A stretch of DNA of 64,000 bases, taken from Burkholderiaceae bacterium (lineage in GTDB: Bacteria; Pseudomonadota; Gammaproteobacteria; Burkholderiales; Burkholderiaceae_C). The translations under genes and the position numbers were made by a program. Shown here one piece after another: positions 27,372-35,352 of the stretch. The notes below the pieces were generated by a model. It made no database searches. It was given only the letters and a program-made list of their open reading frames with translations, and had not been told where the DNA came from. The stretch is from contig SCQQ01000094.1 of assembly GCA_004299095.1 (NCBI GenBank), positions 1-64,000 on the forward strand. Reading direction: 5' to 3'. The stretch's first letter is position 1. Every line of letters begins with the position of its first letter.

Positions 27372-29141
27372 TCAATGCCCTTGCTGCACGCTGAGTATCT
27401 TCTGGATCTCGCTCGGCGTGTTCGTGCCGCTGGCTGACGGCTGGGTGGCCGGCGGCGTCTGGCCCGCCTTGGCAAGCGGCTTGACGCCTGTGCCTCCCTT
27501 GTCCGCTGGCGTTGCCTTGGCGCTCGCCGGCTTGACGTTCCAGGTCAGCAGCGCGCTTGCCGTCTCCCTGCCCTGCGCGGCCGCATCGAAAGCGTCCTTG
27601 ACCTGCTGCAACACCGAGTACCCCCGGACCGGCGTCAAGGGTGGTGCCTGCAGAGCTTCGGGCAGACGCGGCTTCAAGTCTTCGTCGGCGGCGATGCACA
27701 TCAGGGCTTCGCGCCCTTGCCGGCCGGTTTCCAGCAGATAAGCCGGATAAGGCGCCATCCAGTCCGGCAAGCGCAGCGCTTCATTGGACGACACCAGCGC
27801 CGACGGGCTCGCCATGTTGGGCTGCAACTGGACCACGTTGCCGTTGGCGTCCTGCAGATAGCAGTACAGGTAGGCCGAGCGCGATACCGTGGCCGACGCA
27901 AAGATCTGCGTGCCAGCGGCGAACTCGGTACGGTCGCGCACGGGGTTTTCGATTGCCATGGTCACGCTGAGCGGCGTCCGCGACAGGGTGGCGTCGCCGG
28001 TGGGCCATCCCACGCGTTCCAGATTGCCATCTGGCCCGATGGCGACAAAGTCGCGCATCGCGCGTTCGTAGGCCGTGTAATCAGGCACGCCGGTGACCAC
28101 CATGCCGTGATCGGCCTGGAAGCGTGCGATCGCTTGGCGCAGGTCGGCGCTGTCGGGCGCGCGCGGCTCGCCTTGCGCGGCAAGGTAGCCCTGGCTGACC
28201 AGATAGCGCTCGATCAAGCGTGCGTGCGTGGCGCCATCTTCCGAGTCGTACCACTCGCGCAACTGGCGCCGGAATTCAGGATTCGTGCTGTCCTGCATCA
28301 GGCAGCGCCAATAGGGCAGCTTGGTGTACTTGCCCACCAGTTCGATGGCTCCAAGCTCGGCCAGCGCGCGCACCGCCGCGCCCGAACCCTGCGTCAGGTT
28401 GCGGCCCAAATTGAAGGTCAGGCCGACCGCGCCGATTTTTGCGGAGACGTCCAGTCCCTGGCCCGAGGTATCGATCACCACCTCGTTGGCCGAATCCATT
28501 CCGGGGATGAATGTGCGCGTGCGGAAATCGCCCAAATGCATTTCCAAGCCGATGATGGTCGCCGCGCGATTGAGGTTGTAGCCGGCTTCGAAATGCGTGC
28601 TGGAAACGGCCGCGCTACCGTTCGTCGACAGCACGCTTTGATCGGCAAACGAGATCCCGCCCGAGAAATAGAGCGCCGGACGCTGCAATTGCATCTGGTG
28701 GGTGTTGAGCAGAATCGTGGTCAGGTTCTGCACCGTGTCCTGTTGCACGATGTTCACTTCGAAGTCGACGTAGCGGAAGGCGTTGGAGAGGCGCGACATT
28801 TGCGACAGCGCCGTGATCACCATGTCCTTGGTATCGACCGGAATGCGCCCCGAATAATCCTGGAAGAACGTGCTGCTGATGAGCGTGGTAGGTGTGCCCG
28901 CGTCGCGCATCATGTGGTCCATGCAGGACAGTGAATCGGTGAAGCTGGTCACCGAGCGCACCGGCCGCGTTGCCGGTCGGTCCGCCGCGCTGGCATAGGA
29001 ATCGAAGCGCGCGCCGTCCTTTGGCGCCATGGGCGTGGAACACGCCGCCAGCACCGCGACAGTGGCCGCCGAAACGCACAGCAGGACGCCGTGGCTGAAG
29101 CGCGTGAAGCGCGCGGAAGAGCGGTCGGAAGTGCTTGACAT
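27372..29141 (-). CDS. CsgG/HfaB-family outer-membrane lipoprotein with PG-binding and DUF4384 domains
   Basis: 589-residue lipoprotein: lipobox LAAC with Cys34. Residues about 80-275 resemble the CsgG/HfaB export pore (TTLISSTFFQDYSGRIPVD, ALYFSGGISFADQSV, GLEMHLGDFRTRTFIPG, late AAVRALAELGAIELVGK). Residues about 305-365 look like a peptidoglycan-binding-1 domain (LIERYLVSQGYLA, AIARFQADHGMVVTGVPDY). Residues about 390-490 match DUF4384 (SAYLYCYLQDANGNVVQLQPN). An Ala/Pro/Lys-rich tail follows. CsgG itself (about 277 residues) forms a nonameric secretion channel for curli, and HfaB does the same for holdfast anchors; this fused form could be a channel tied to the cell wall. GAGGGAA lies 7 nt before the ATG at 29141. 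Domain calls are by eye. Confidence 0.72.
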   Translation of the reverse strand: MSSTSDRSSARFTRFSHGVLLCVSAATVAVLAACSTPMAPKDGARFDSYASAADRPATRPVRSVTSFTDSLSCMDHMMRDAGTPTTLISSTFFQDYSGRIPVDTKDMVITALSQMSRLSNAFRYVDFEVNIVQQDTVQNLTTILLNTHQMQLQRPALYFSGGISFADQSVLSTNGSAAVSSTHFEAGYNLNRAATIIGLEMHLGDFRTRTFIPGMDSANEVVIDTSGQGLDVSAKIGAVGLTFNLGRNLTQGSGAAVRALAELGAIELVGKYTKLPYWRCLMQDSTNPEFRRQLREWYDSEDGATHARLIERYLVSQGYLAAQGEPRAPDSADLRQAIARFQADHGMVVTGVPDYTAYERAMRDFVAIGPDGNLERVGWPTGDATLSRTPLSVTMAIENPVRDRTEFAAGTQIFASATVSRSAYLYCYLQDANGNVVQLQPNMASPSALVSSNEALRLPDWMAPYPAYLLETGRQGREALMCIAADEDLKPRLPEALQAPPLTPVRGYSVLQQVKDAFDAAAQGRETASALLTWNVKPASAKATPADKGGTGVKPLAKAGQTPPATQPSASGTNTPSEIQKILSVQQGH

Positions 29142-29299
29142 GATGGTTCCCTCGGGTTGTTCGTGCAGCGCGCCCCTGCTGTTTTCCATCCGGCGCCATG
29201 ACCTCAAATCAAATCAGCTTCTGCGTCAAATAGGCGTGTCCCTGCTCAACTGCCGTACTGCGGATGTGTCCGTTTTGCTGCCTGGTCCGGATCGGCCGG

Positions 29300-29794
29300 C
29301 TAATTGCAAATCGTGACCAGATTGCCCTGTAAAACCGCGATCTGGTTCGTGATCGCGCTCCCCAATTGCCCCGTGGGGCCCGCCGCCGCCGGGTTCGGGC
29401 CGATCGGGCTGCCGCTCGGCGAAACCGCACCCCCGGTGGTCGATGGCCCGGCGATGTTGCTGGCGACGTTGGTGGTGCAGGTGCGCTGCAGCGCGTTGCC
29501 GGTCTGCACGCTCACCACGTCCTTGCCGGTTTGAATCGTGCCGCTGCCGCTGCCCAGGGCGTTGTACGCGTCGGCTTCAAAACGCGCGATCATGGCTTGG
29601 AGTCCCGGCGGCAACTGCGGGCTCGGATCCAGCGGCTGTGACGCTGGGATCGGGTTCTTCAACGGAAGCGGGACAAAGGTGACTTTGCCCTGGATGACGA
29701 TCGGATCGGACCCCGGTGCGTTCTGGGCACTGGCCCAGGAGCCCGAGCTCAAAGCGGCAAACGCGATCAACGTCGCAATCAGTTGCGTTTGCAT
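29300..29794 (-). CDS. Small secreted protein of the CsgG-like locus
   Basis: 164 residues with a signal peptide (LIATLIAFAALSSGSWASA-Q). The mature part has a Pro-rich start (VPLPLKNPIPASQPLDPSPQ), a short helix PGLQAMIARFEADAYNAL and a Gly/Ser/Pro/Thr-rich low-complexity half ending NLVTICN. Two Cys could pair. No named family was recognised; a role like CsgE/CsgF or HfaA (accessory to the pore) or a minor fibre subunit is suggested only by position between the repeat protein and the pore. AGGAG 7 nt upstream fixes the ATG at 29794. Confidence 0.65.
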   Translation of the reverse strand: MQTQLIATLIAFAALSSGSWASAQNAPGSDPIVIQGKVTFVPLPLKNPIPASQPLDPSPQLPPGLQAMIARFEADAYNALGSGSGTIQTGKDVVSVQTGNALQRTCTTNVASNIAGPSTTGGAVSPSGSPIGPNPAAAGPTGQLGSAITNQIAVLQGNLVTICN

Positions 29795-29813
29795 GGCGAT
29801 CTCCTGATTCTTC

Positions 29814-29867
29814 AAAAAAGGCGGCGGCAAGGCGCCCACCCAAACCAGTGGGTCTTGCTGCGCCGCC
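29814..29867 (-). terminator. Intrinsic terminator/attenuator between the two secreted-protein genes
   Basis: On the minus strand a long stem (GGCGGCG pairing with CGCCGCC, then GCAAG with CTTGC and ACCCAC with GTGGG) is followed directly by six T (A-run 29814-29819). It lies between the repeat protein and its downstream neighbour, so most transcripts would end here and a minority read into the small secreted protein and pore genes. Confidence 0.85.
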
Positions 29868-29884
29868 AGGTTCGTGCCGTCATG

Positions 29885-30406
29885 TCACCGCGGCAGGGGG
29901 GCCGAGCAGGTCTGGCAGCCGTTGTTGGTGGCCAGGTTGTTGACGGCTTGTGACCAGGCACCGGACGCGGTCGCGTTGATGTTGCTGCCGCTGGCCGACA
30001 CCGCCTGATTGAGCGCTGCCGCCACGTACACCGGTCCGATGTTGCTCGCCAGGTTGTTCTTGGCCTCGGAGTTCGCTCCCGACGCCGTGGCGTTCACGTT
30101 GCTGCCGCTGATGGATGCCACTTGATTGGTGGCCGCCATGATCTTCACGCCAAAAGTATTGGTGGCGATGTTGTTGTTGGCGTAGCTGCTTGAGCCGCTC
30201 GCGGTGGCATTGACATTGCTGCCGGACAGGGATACCGCTTGGTTGAGCGGCGCGCCCACGTACACGCCCTGGAACGAACAGGGCGTGCAGGAGCCGGAGC
30301 CGCCGGAGCCGCCGCCATCACCACCGCCATCATCGTGCGCGAGAGCGCCTGTGCTAAGGGCGAGAGAGGTCGCCGCGACGACGGCGATAAGTGCAAGTTT
30401 TTTCAT
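29885..30406 (-). CDS. Secreted three-repeat Asn/Ser-rich protein, putative fibre or adhesin subunit
   Basis: 173 residues: signal peptide (LALIAVVAATSLALSTGALA-H), an acidic Gly-rich linker HDDGGGDGGGSGGSG, a CTPC pair (Cys40, Cys43), three tandem 39-residue repeats (about 48-164), a second CQTC pair (Cys164, Cys167) and a short tail. Each repeat centres on NQ-x5-SGSN(V/I)NATASG and ends near NN(I/L)A(T/S)N. The regular period and Asn/Gln/Ser/Gly bias recall functional amyloids (curlins, FapC), but the sequence is not a standard curlin repeat. GGAGGA 7 nt before the ATG at 30406 fixes the start. First gene of the locus and followed by a strong terminator, as for a major subunit. Confidence 0.7.
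   Translation of the reverse strand: MKKLALIAVVAATSLALSTGALAHDDGGGDGGGSGGSGSCTPCSFQGVYVGAPLNQAVSLSGSNVNATASGSSSYANNNIATNTFGVKIMAATNQVASISGSNVNATASGANSEAKNNLASNIGPVYVAAALNQAVSASGSNINATASGAWSQAVNNLATNNGCQTCSAPLPR
29915..30265 (-). repeat. Three tandem 117-bp coding repeats
   Basis: Units at about 30149-30265, 30032-30148 and 29915-30031 (39 codons each). The SGSN core falls at residues 61, 100 and 139, exactly 39 apart. Units differ at several codons in the spacers, so they are not a fresh duplication; the core is kept at the protein level. Confidence 0.85.
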
Positions 30407-30846
30407 GATGAGTCCTCCAAGAATCGCACGAGTTGTGCTCCACAAAACCGGCTCTGTTGGCCCATCCAACGCGCCCGGTCGACGTTGTCCCGGTCGTTCG
30501 CCCCAATAGGCGTCACAGCGCGGGATTTCGTCAAGCACGACTATTCCGGTGGCGGGTCGCTGTGTAAATTCCCCGGATAGGTACTGGCTTGGGATTACCC
30601 AAAATGGGGATGTAGCTGCACGTGGCAAAGTGCTATAACCACGGCGCGCGTAGTGGCTATTAGCCACGCCGATAACTACTGAGGGAGTCACCGGAAATGG
30701 GTACCTTGCCGCCATATCTCGCTTTGTAAAGCGTTTACTTTTGCGCGCACCCATCGGTTTTCTCGCGTGTCGGGTGAATCGAGATTTCCCGACGAGATGA
30801 CCGGTCACGGTGCGATCGAGGGCGTAGTTTGATCGAAAGGGCTGCC
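30407..30846. promoter_or_regulatory. 440-bp divergent regulatory region of the CsgG-like locus
   Basis: No gene. It holds a perfect 15-bp palindrome GTGGCTA-T-TAGCCAC (30653-30667), a second inverted repeat GTAAA-GCG-TTTAC (30726-30738), a CGTGG...CCACG pair (30621-30642) around TGCTATAAC (30631-30639), an extended -10 candidate facing the regulator gene, and on the minus strand TTGACG (near 30537) as a possible -35 for the repeat-protein gene. It is one of the longest non-coding stretches in the window and fits complex control by the adjacent NarL-type regulator. Confidence 0.5.
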
Positions 30847-31644
30847 ATGAAGCCCACCGAAAGAGCAATAACGAGAGTCACCTCACCAGCGCACAAGCCA
30901 TCGAGCGCAAGCGCCCCTGCAGCGCGGAACGGACCTTCCGACCATTGGGCGCCATTCCTGGTGGGGCAACCAGAGAATCCGGTTCGCGTCCTGTTGGTCG
31001 CGGACGATCCGCACATGCGCGAGACCATCGCGCACGAGCTGGCGCAAGACGTGCGCATTCGCGTGGTCGCGGTGGCCCGATCGGCGCACGAAGGCAAACG
31101 CAGCATCGCGACGATCGACTTCGACGTGATGCTGACCGACCTGAAGTTGCGCGACGGCTCTGGCTACGAGCTGCTCGAGTCGATGAAGCGCATCCAGCCT
31201 GCCGCCGAAGCGGTGGTCGTGTCCGTGATGGAGGACGACGAATCGGCGTTGCACGCTTTTGCGCTTGGGGCCAGCGGCTACCTGATCAAGAGCTCCTGGT
31301 TCGGCAATTTCGTCGATGCGATCTTGCAGGTGGTGAATGGTGGCGCAGCCGTCACGCCCACCGTGACGCGCCGGCTGCTCAAACGCCTGAACGGCGGCAC
31401 GGGCCAGGCCGCCACGCCGGCACAACAATCCCAGTCGGATTCCAGCGAGCGATTGTCACCGCGTGAGCGCGAGGTCCTGCGGCTGGTGTCCATCGGCTAC
31501 ACCAGTTGCGAAATCGGCAAGCGACTTTTCATCAGCAACGAAACCGTCAACGCGCACCTCAAGCACGCCTTCCGCAAGCTGGGCGCGCGCACCCGCGCGC
31601 AGGCGGTCGCGTCGGCCACAGCCAAGGGGCTGCTGTTCGAATGA
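30847..31644 (+). CDS. NarL/LuxR-family response regulator
   Basis: 265 residues. After a 45-residue unstructured N-terminus comes a receiver domain with acidic Asp53/Asp54, phospho-acceptor Asp98 (MLTDLK), Ser126 and Lys148, then a LuxR-type helix-turn-helix (about 205-260: LSPREREVLRLVSIGYTSCEIGKRL, split as LSPREREVLRL and SCEIGKRLFISNETVNAHL). No sensor kinase is adjacent. It faces away from the repeat-protein operon across the 440-bp region, much as csgD (also LuxR-type) faces csgBAC. It probably controls that operon (inference). ATG at 30847 has AAAGGG 6 nt before; the upstream in-frame TTG is rejected. Confidence 0.85.
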   Translation: MKPTERAITRVTSPAHKPSSASAPAARNGPSDHWAPFLVGQPENPVRVLLVADDPHMRETIAHELAQDVRIRVVAVARSAHEGKRSIATIDFDVMLTDLKLRDGSGYELLESMKRIQPAAEAVVVSVMEDDESALHAFALGASGYLIKSSWFGNFVDAILQVVNGGAAVTPTVTRRLLKRLNGGTGQAATPAQQSQSDSSERLSPREREVLRLVSIGYTSCEIGKRLFISNETVNAHLKHAFRKLGARTRAQAVASATAKGLLFE

Positions 31645-31922
31645 CCGACGCAGGACGTTGACACGAGCCTCACCACGGCATTCCGGTCCCGAGCACCCCT
31701 TTTTTGCATGCACCCGTCACCGGATTCCGTCGACGGTTTGACCGCCCGGCGGCCGCGTGCAGGCGCCCACCGTCTCACGTGTCGTGAGCGTGACGGACAA
31801 ATGGCGCGCGATCCGACCGCATCAGCCAGATAGCCCCGAAGCAACGGATGGAAACATGTCCAGACCGCGGCAATCCGCGCCAGTCATGCACCGGCCTGGC
31901 GCGAAGACCCCAGGCGGGTCGG
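31645..31922. other. Gap between convergent regulator and cold-shock genes
   Basis: 278 bp with no supported gene. A small hairpin CTCACG-TGT-CGTGAG (31774-31788) is the only structure seen; no T-tract follows. Confidence 0.4.
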
Positions 31923-32189
31923 TCAGCTTTCCGGTTGTTGTGCGCTTGCAGGCGCCTGCTCTGCGGGGGGCGCCGCGGCTTCGGCGGCCACCGCTTTGAT
32001 CTTGCTGGCCAAGAGCCCCTTGGGCCCCTCGCTCACTTCGTAGCTGACGTGAGCGCCTTCTTTCAACGTCCTGAAGCCATCCATGTCGATGGCCGAAAAA
32101 TGAGCGAACACATCGGGCCCGCCCTGGTCCGGTTCAATGAAGCCAAAGCCCTTCTGATCATTGAACCACTTCACCCGTCCGCTTGGCAT
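31923..32189 (-). CDS. Cold-shock domain protein with Ala/Pro-rich tail
   Basis: 88 residues. The first 68 form a complete cold-shock domain: [21 protein letters not shown] contains RNP1 (KGFGFI) and DVFAHFSAI contains RNP2. The last 20 residues are an Ala/Pro/Gln/Glu tail absent from classic CspA. Binds single-stranded RNA/DNA as an RNA chaperone. A near-perfect AGGAGGT site precedes the ATG at 32189, so it is strongly translated; the longer open frame is rejected. Confidence 0.93.
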   Translation of the reverse strand: MPSGRVKWFNDQKGFGFIEPDQGGPDVFAHFSAIDMDGFRTLKEGAHVSYEVSEGPKGLLASKIKAVAAEAAAPPAEQAPASAQQPES

Positions 32190-32428
32190 TCTGACCTCCT
32201 TTGCCAGCAACTTCACTGGGTGTTTCAGTGTGGGCAAGCGCACCGGCGGTTGTCAATGCTGATAAATCCCTAGGTCGGGCGCGGCAGTGTCCATGCCCTG
32301 GGCCAGCCGCCCGCTCCGAGCCTCGCGATGGGCGTTTCCACGACTCGCCGAACCCGACGGAACTCCCGCGTCGCAGCGCCCATCAGAGGGCCGAGCGCGC
32401 GTTTGCGGCCTCGCTAGAATCAATTTCC

Positions 32429-32797
32429 ATGGCAACATCCCAACCTGTCAACCCTGCGGCGCCGCTGTTGCCAGCGATCCCGGACCGGCCGTTCGAGGGC
32501 AGCAGCGAGGCGGTGCTGGAGCGCGTGCCGCAAAAGGTGAAGCCGCCCCACATGTACCGCGTGGTGCTGCTGAACGACGACTACACGCCGATGGAATTCG
32601 TCGTGGTCGTGATCCAGGAGTTCTTCCACAAGGACCGCGAAACCGCGACCCAAATCATGTTGAAAATTCACTTGCACGGCAAGGGCGTGTGCGGCGTTTA
32701 CACCGCCGACATCGCGGCGACCAAGGTCGAGCAAGTACACCGCGCCGCGCACGAGGCGGGCCATCCGCTGCAGTGCGTGAGCGAGCCGGTGGATTGA
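32429..32797 (+). CDS. clpS: ATP-dependent Clp protease adaptor ClpS
   Basis: 122 residues. A flexible N-terminus leads into the ClpS fold: [37 protein letters not shown] and the final HPLQCVSEP. It hands N-degron substrates to ClpA, the next gene 127 bp downstream. The pocket residues in [10 protein letters not shown] and the M-H-x-x-G-type helix (here KIHLHGKG) are kept. TAGAAT (32415-32420) ends 8 nt before the ATG; if it is the -10, the message would be almost leaderless, consistent with the lack of a ribosome site. Confidence 0.95.
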   Translation: MATSQPVNPAAPLLPAIPDRPFEGSSEAVLERVPQKVKPPHMYRVVLLNDDYTPMEFVVVVIQEFFHKDRETATQIMLKIHLHGKGVCGVYTADIAATKVEQVHRAAHEAGHPLQCVSEPVD

Positions 32798-32924
32798 TCG
32801 CGCAGACAAAAGCGAAACGCCGTCTGCGCCCCGTATTGAATAGCACCCGCAACAGCCTCAGCTACTACCCCGGAAATGGCCGATTTGGCGTAAGCTCAAG
32901 TCAGACACCAAGGAAACACACCCC

Positions 32925-35258
32925 ATGATTGCGCAGGAACTGGAAGTCAGCCTCCACATGGCCTTTGTCGAGGCCCGGCAGCAGCGCCATGAATTCATCA
33001 CGGTCGAGCACCTGTTGCTGGCGCTGCTCGACAACCCGAGCGCGGCCGAAGTGCTGCGCGCGTGTGCCGCCAACATCGACGAGTTGCGGCAGGCCCTCAG
33101 CACCTTCATCAAGGACAACACGCCGCAGGTCGAGGGCACCGACGAAGTCGACACGCAACCCACGCTCGGCTTCCAGCGCGTGATCCAGCGCGCCATCATG
33201 CACGTGCAATCCACCGGCAACGGCAAGAAAGAAGTGACCGGCGCCAACGTGCTGGTCGCCATCTTTGGCGAGAAGGATTCGCACGCGGTGTACTACCTGC
33301 ACCAGCAGGGCGTGACGCGCCTCGACGTGGTCAACTTCATCGCGCACGGCATTCGCAAGACCGATTCCGCCAATGCCGGCGAACGCGGCGAAGGCCAATC
33401 AGATGGCGGTGCCGCGGAAGCTGAAGAGAGCAGCGGCAAAAGCGAAAAGCAAACGCCGCTCGAGCAATTTACCGTCAACCTGAACCAGCAGGCCAAGGAC
33501 GGCAAGATCGACCCGCTCATCGGCCGCGACTACGAGGTCGAGCGCGCCATCCAGATCCTGTGCCGGCGGCGCAAGAACAACCCGCTCCTGGTGGGCGAAG
33601 CCGGCGTCGGCAAAACGGCGATCGCGGAAGGCTTGGCGTGGCGCGTGACGCAAGGCACGGTACCCGACGTCTTGTCCGAAGCCACCGTGTATGCGCTGGA
33701 CATGGGCGCGCTGCTGGCCGGCACCAAATACCGCGGCGACTTCGAACAGCGCTTGAAAGGCGTGCTGAAAGGTTTGGAGGAAAAACCCAACGCCGTTCTC
33801 TTCATCGACGAAATCCACACGCTGATTGGCGCGGGTGCCGCCTCGGGCGGCACGCTGGACGCGTCCAATCTGCTGAAACCGGCACTCTCCAACGGCCGCC
33901 TGAAATGCATCGGCGCGACCACGTTCACCGAGTACCGCGGCATTTTCGAGAAAGACGCTGCGCTATCGCGGCGTTTCCAGAAAATCGACGTGGTGGAGCC
34001 AACGGTGGCGGAAACCGTGGACATCCTGAATGGCCTGAAAAGCCGCTTCGAGGAACACCACAGCGTCAAGTACGAACCCGATGCGCTGCAGGCGGCGGCT
34101 GAACTCAGCAACCGCTACATCAATGACCGCCACCTGCCCGACAAGGCCATCGACGTGATCGACGAGGCCGGCGCGGCGCAACGCATCGCCAAGGCCGACA
34201 TGCGCAAGGCCACCATCGGCAAGCACGAGATCGAGGAAATCATCGCCAAGATCGCGCGCATACCGCCGGCCAGTGTGAGCGACGACGACCGCGGCAAACT
34301 GAAAACGCTGGAACGCGACCTGAAAAGCGTGGTGTTCGGCCAAGACCATGCACTTGAAGTGCTCTCGTCGGCCGTCAAGATGGCGCGCTCGGGGTTGGGC
34401 AAGACCGACAAGCCCATCGGTTCGTTCCTGTTTTCCGGGCCCACGGGCGTGGGCAAGACCGAAGCGGCCAAGCAACTGGCCTACATCATGGGCGTGGAGC
34501 TGATCCGCTTCGACATGTCGGAGTACATGGAACGTCACGCGGTGAGTCGCCTGATCGGCGCGCCTCCGGGTTACGTCGGCTTCGACCAAGGCGGCCTGCT
34601 GACCGAGGCCGTCACCAAAAAGCCGCACTGCGTGCTGCTGCTGGACGAAATCGAAAAAGCACACCCCGACATCTTCAACGTGCTGCTGCAGGTCATGGAC
34701 CACGGCACGCTCACCGACAACAACGGGCGCAAGGCCGACTTCCGCAACGTCATCATCATCATGACGACCAACGCGGGCGCCGACACCATGAACAAGGCCG
34801 CGATCGGTTTTACCAACGCGCGCCAGGCGGGCGACGAAATGGTCGACATCAAGCGCCTGTTCTCGCCCGAGTTCCGCAACCGGCTGGACGCCATCGTGAG
34901 CTTCAAGGCGCTGGACGAGCAGGTCATCCTGCGCGTGGTCGACAAATTCCTGCTGCAGCTCGAGCAGCAACTGGCCGAGAAGAAAGTGGATGTCACGTTC
35001 ACCGACACGCTGCGCAAATACTTGGCCAAAAAAGGCTTCGACCCGCTCATGGGCGCGCGGCCGATGCAGCGGCTGATCCAGGACACGATCCGCAAGGCGC
35101 TGGCCGACGAGCTGCTTTTTGGTCGCCTGACCGAAGGGGGTCACGTGACCGTCGACTTGGACGACAGGGATGAAGTGCGGCTCGAAATCACGCCGCTGCC
35201 GCCATCGGGGACGCCGGGTGCCGAACCGGCGTCGTCGGAAGAAATCGCGACGAACTGA
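32925..35258 (+). CDS. clpA: ATP-dependent Clp protease ATP-binding subunit ClpA
   Basis: 777-residue double AAA+ unfoldase working with ClpP. The N-domain (about 1-145) binds ClpS. Walker A1 GEAGVGKT at 224-231 with FIDEIHTLIGAG, and Walker A2 GPTGVGKT at 505-512 with LLDEIEKAHPD. The ClpP-docking IGF-type loop appears as NKAAIGFTN near residue 627, and the C-terminal D2-small domain ends MGARPMQRLIQDTI. No ClpB-type middle domain is present. AAGGAA precedes the ATG at 32925. Closed by the terminator at 35276. Confidence 0.98.
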   Translation: MIAQELEVSLHMAFVEARQQRHEFITVEHLLLALLDNPSAAEVLRACAANIDELRQALSTFIKDNTPQVEGTDEVDTQPTLGFQRVIQRAIMHVQSTGNGKKEVTGANVLVAIFGEKDSHAVYYLHQQGVTRLDVVNFIAHGIRKTDSANAGERGEGQSDGGAAEAEESSGKSEKQTPLEQFTVNLNQQAKDGKIDPLIGRDYEVERAIQILCRRRKNNPLLVGEAGVGKTAIAEGLAWRVTQGTVPDVLSEATVYALDMGALLAGTKYRGDFEQRLKGVLKGLEEKPNAVLFIDEIHTLIGAGAASGGTLDASNLLKPALSNGRLKCIGATTFTEYRGIFEKDAALSRRFQKIDVVEPTVAETVDILNGLKSRFEEHHSVKYEPDALQAAAELSNRYINDRHLPDKAIDVIDEAGAAQRIAKADMRKATIGKHEIEEIIAKIARIPPASVSDDDRGKLKTLERDLKSVVFGQDHALEVLSSAVKMARSGLGKTDKPIGSFLFSGPTGVGKTEAAKQLAYIMGVELIRFDMSEYMERHAVSRLIGAPPGYVGFDQGGLLTEAVTKKPHCVLLLDEIEKAHPDIFNVLLQVMDHGTLTDNNGRKADFRNVIIIMTTNAGADTMNKAAIGFTNARQAGDEMVDIKRLFSPEFRNRLDAIVSFKALDEQVILRVVDKFLLQLEQQLAEKKVDVTFTDTLRKYLAKKGFDPLMGARPMQRLIQDTIRKALADELLFGRLTEGGHVTVDLDDRDEVRLEITPLPPSGTPGAEPASSEEIATN

Positions 35259-35275
35259 GCTTTCACGCGAAACAT

Positions 35276-35304
35276 AAAAAAGCGATCCGGCCGGATCGCT
35301 TTTT
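35276..35304. terminator. Bidirectional intrinsic terminator between clpA and the suf operon
   Basis: Symmetric A6-GCGATCCGG / CCGGATCGC-T5. The hairpin has T-tracts on both strands, so it can end clpA (plus) and sufT (minus), which converge here. Confidence 0.9.
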
Positions 35305-35352
35305 GTTTCCGCGCGCCACGTCAACCTGCCGTGGCGCGCATGCACGGAGCCA

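Noticed and set aside
29915-30265. Possible CRISPR or tandem satellite
   Set aside because: The 117-bp units are in-frame codon repeats of a signal-peptide protein, with no short direct repeats and unique spacers.
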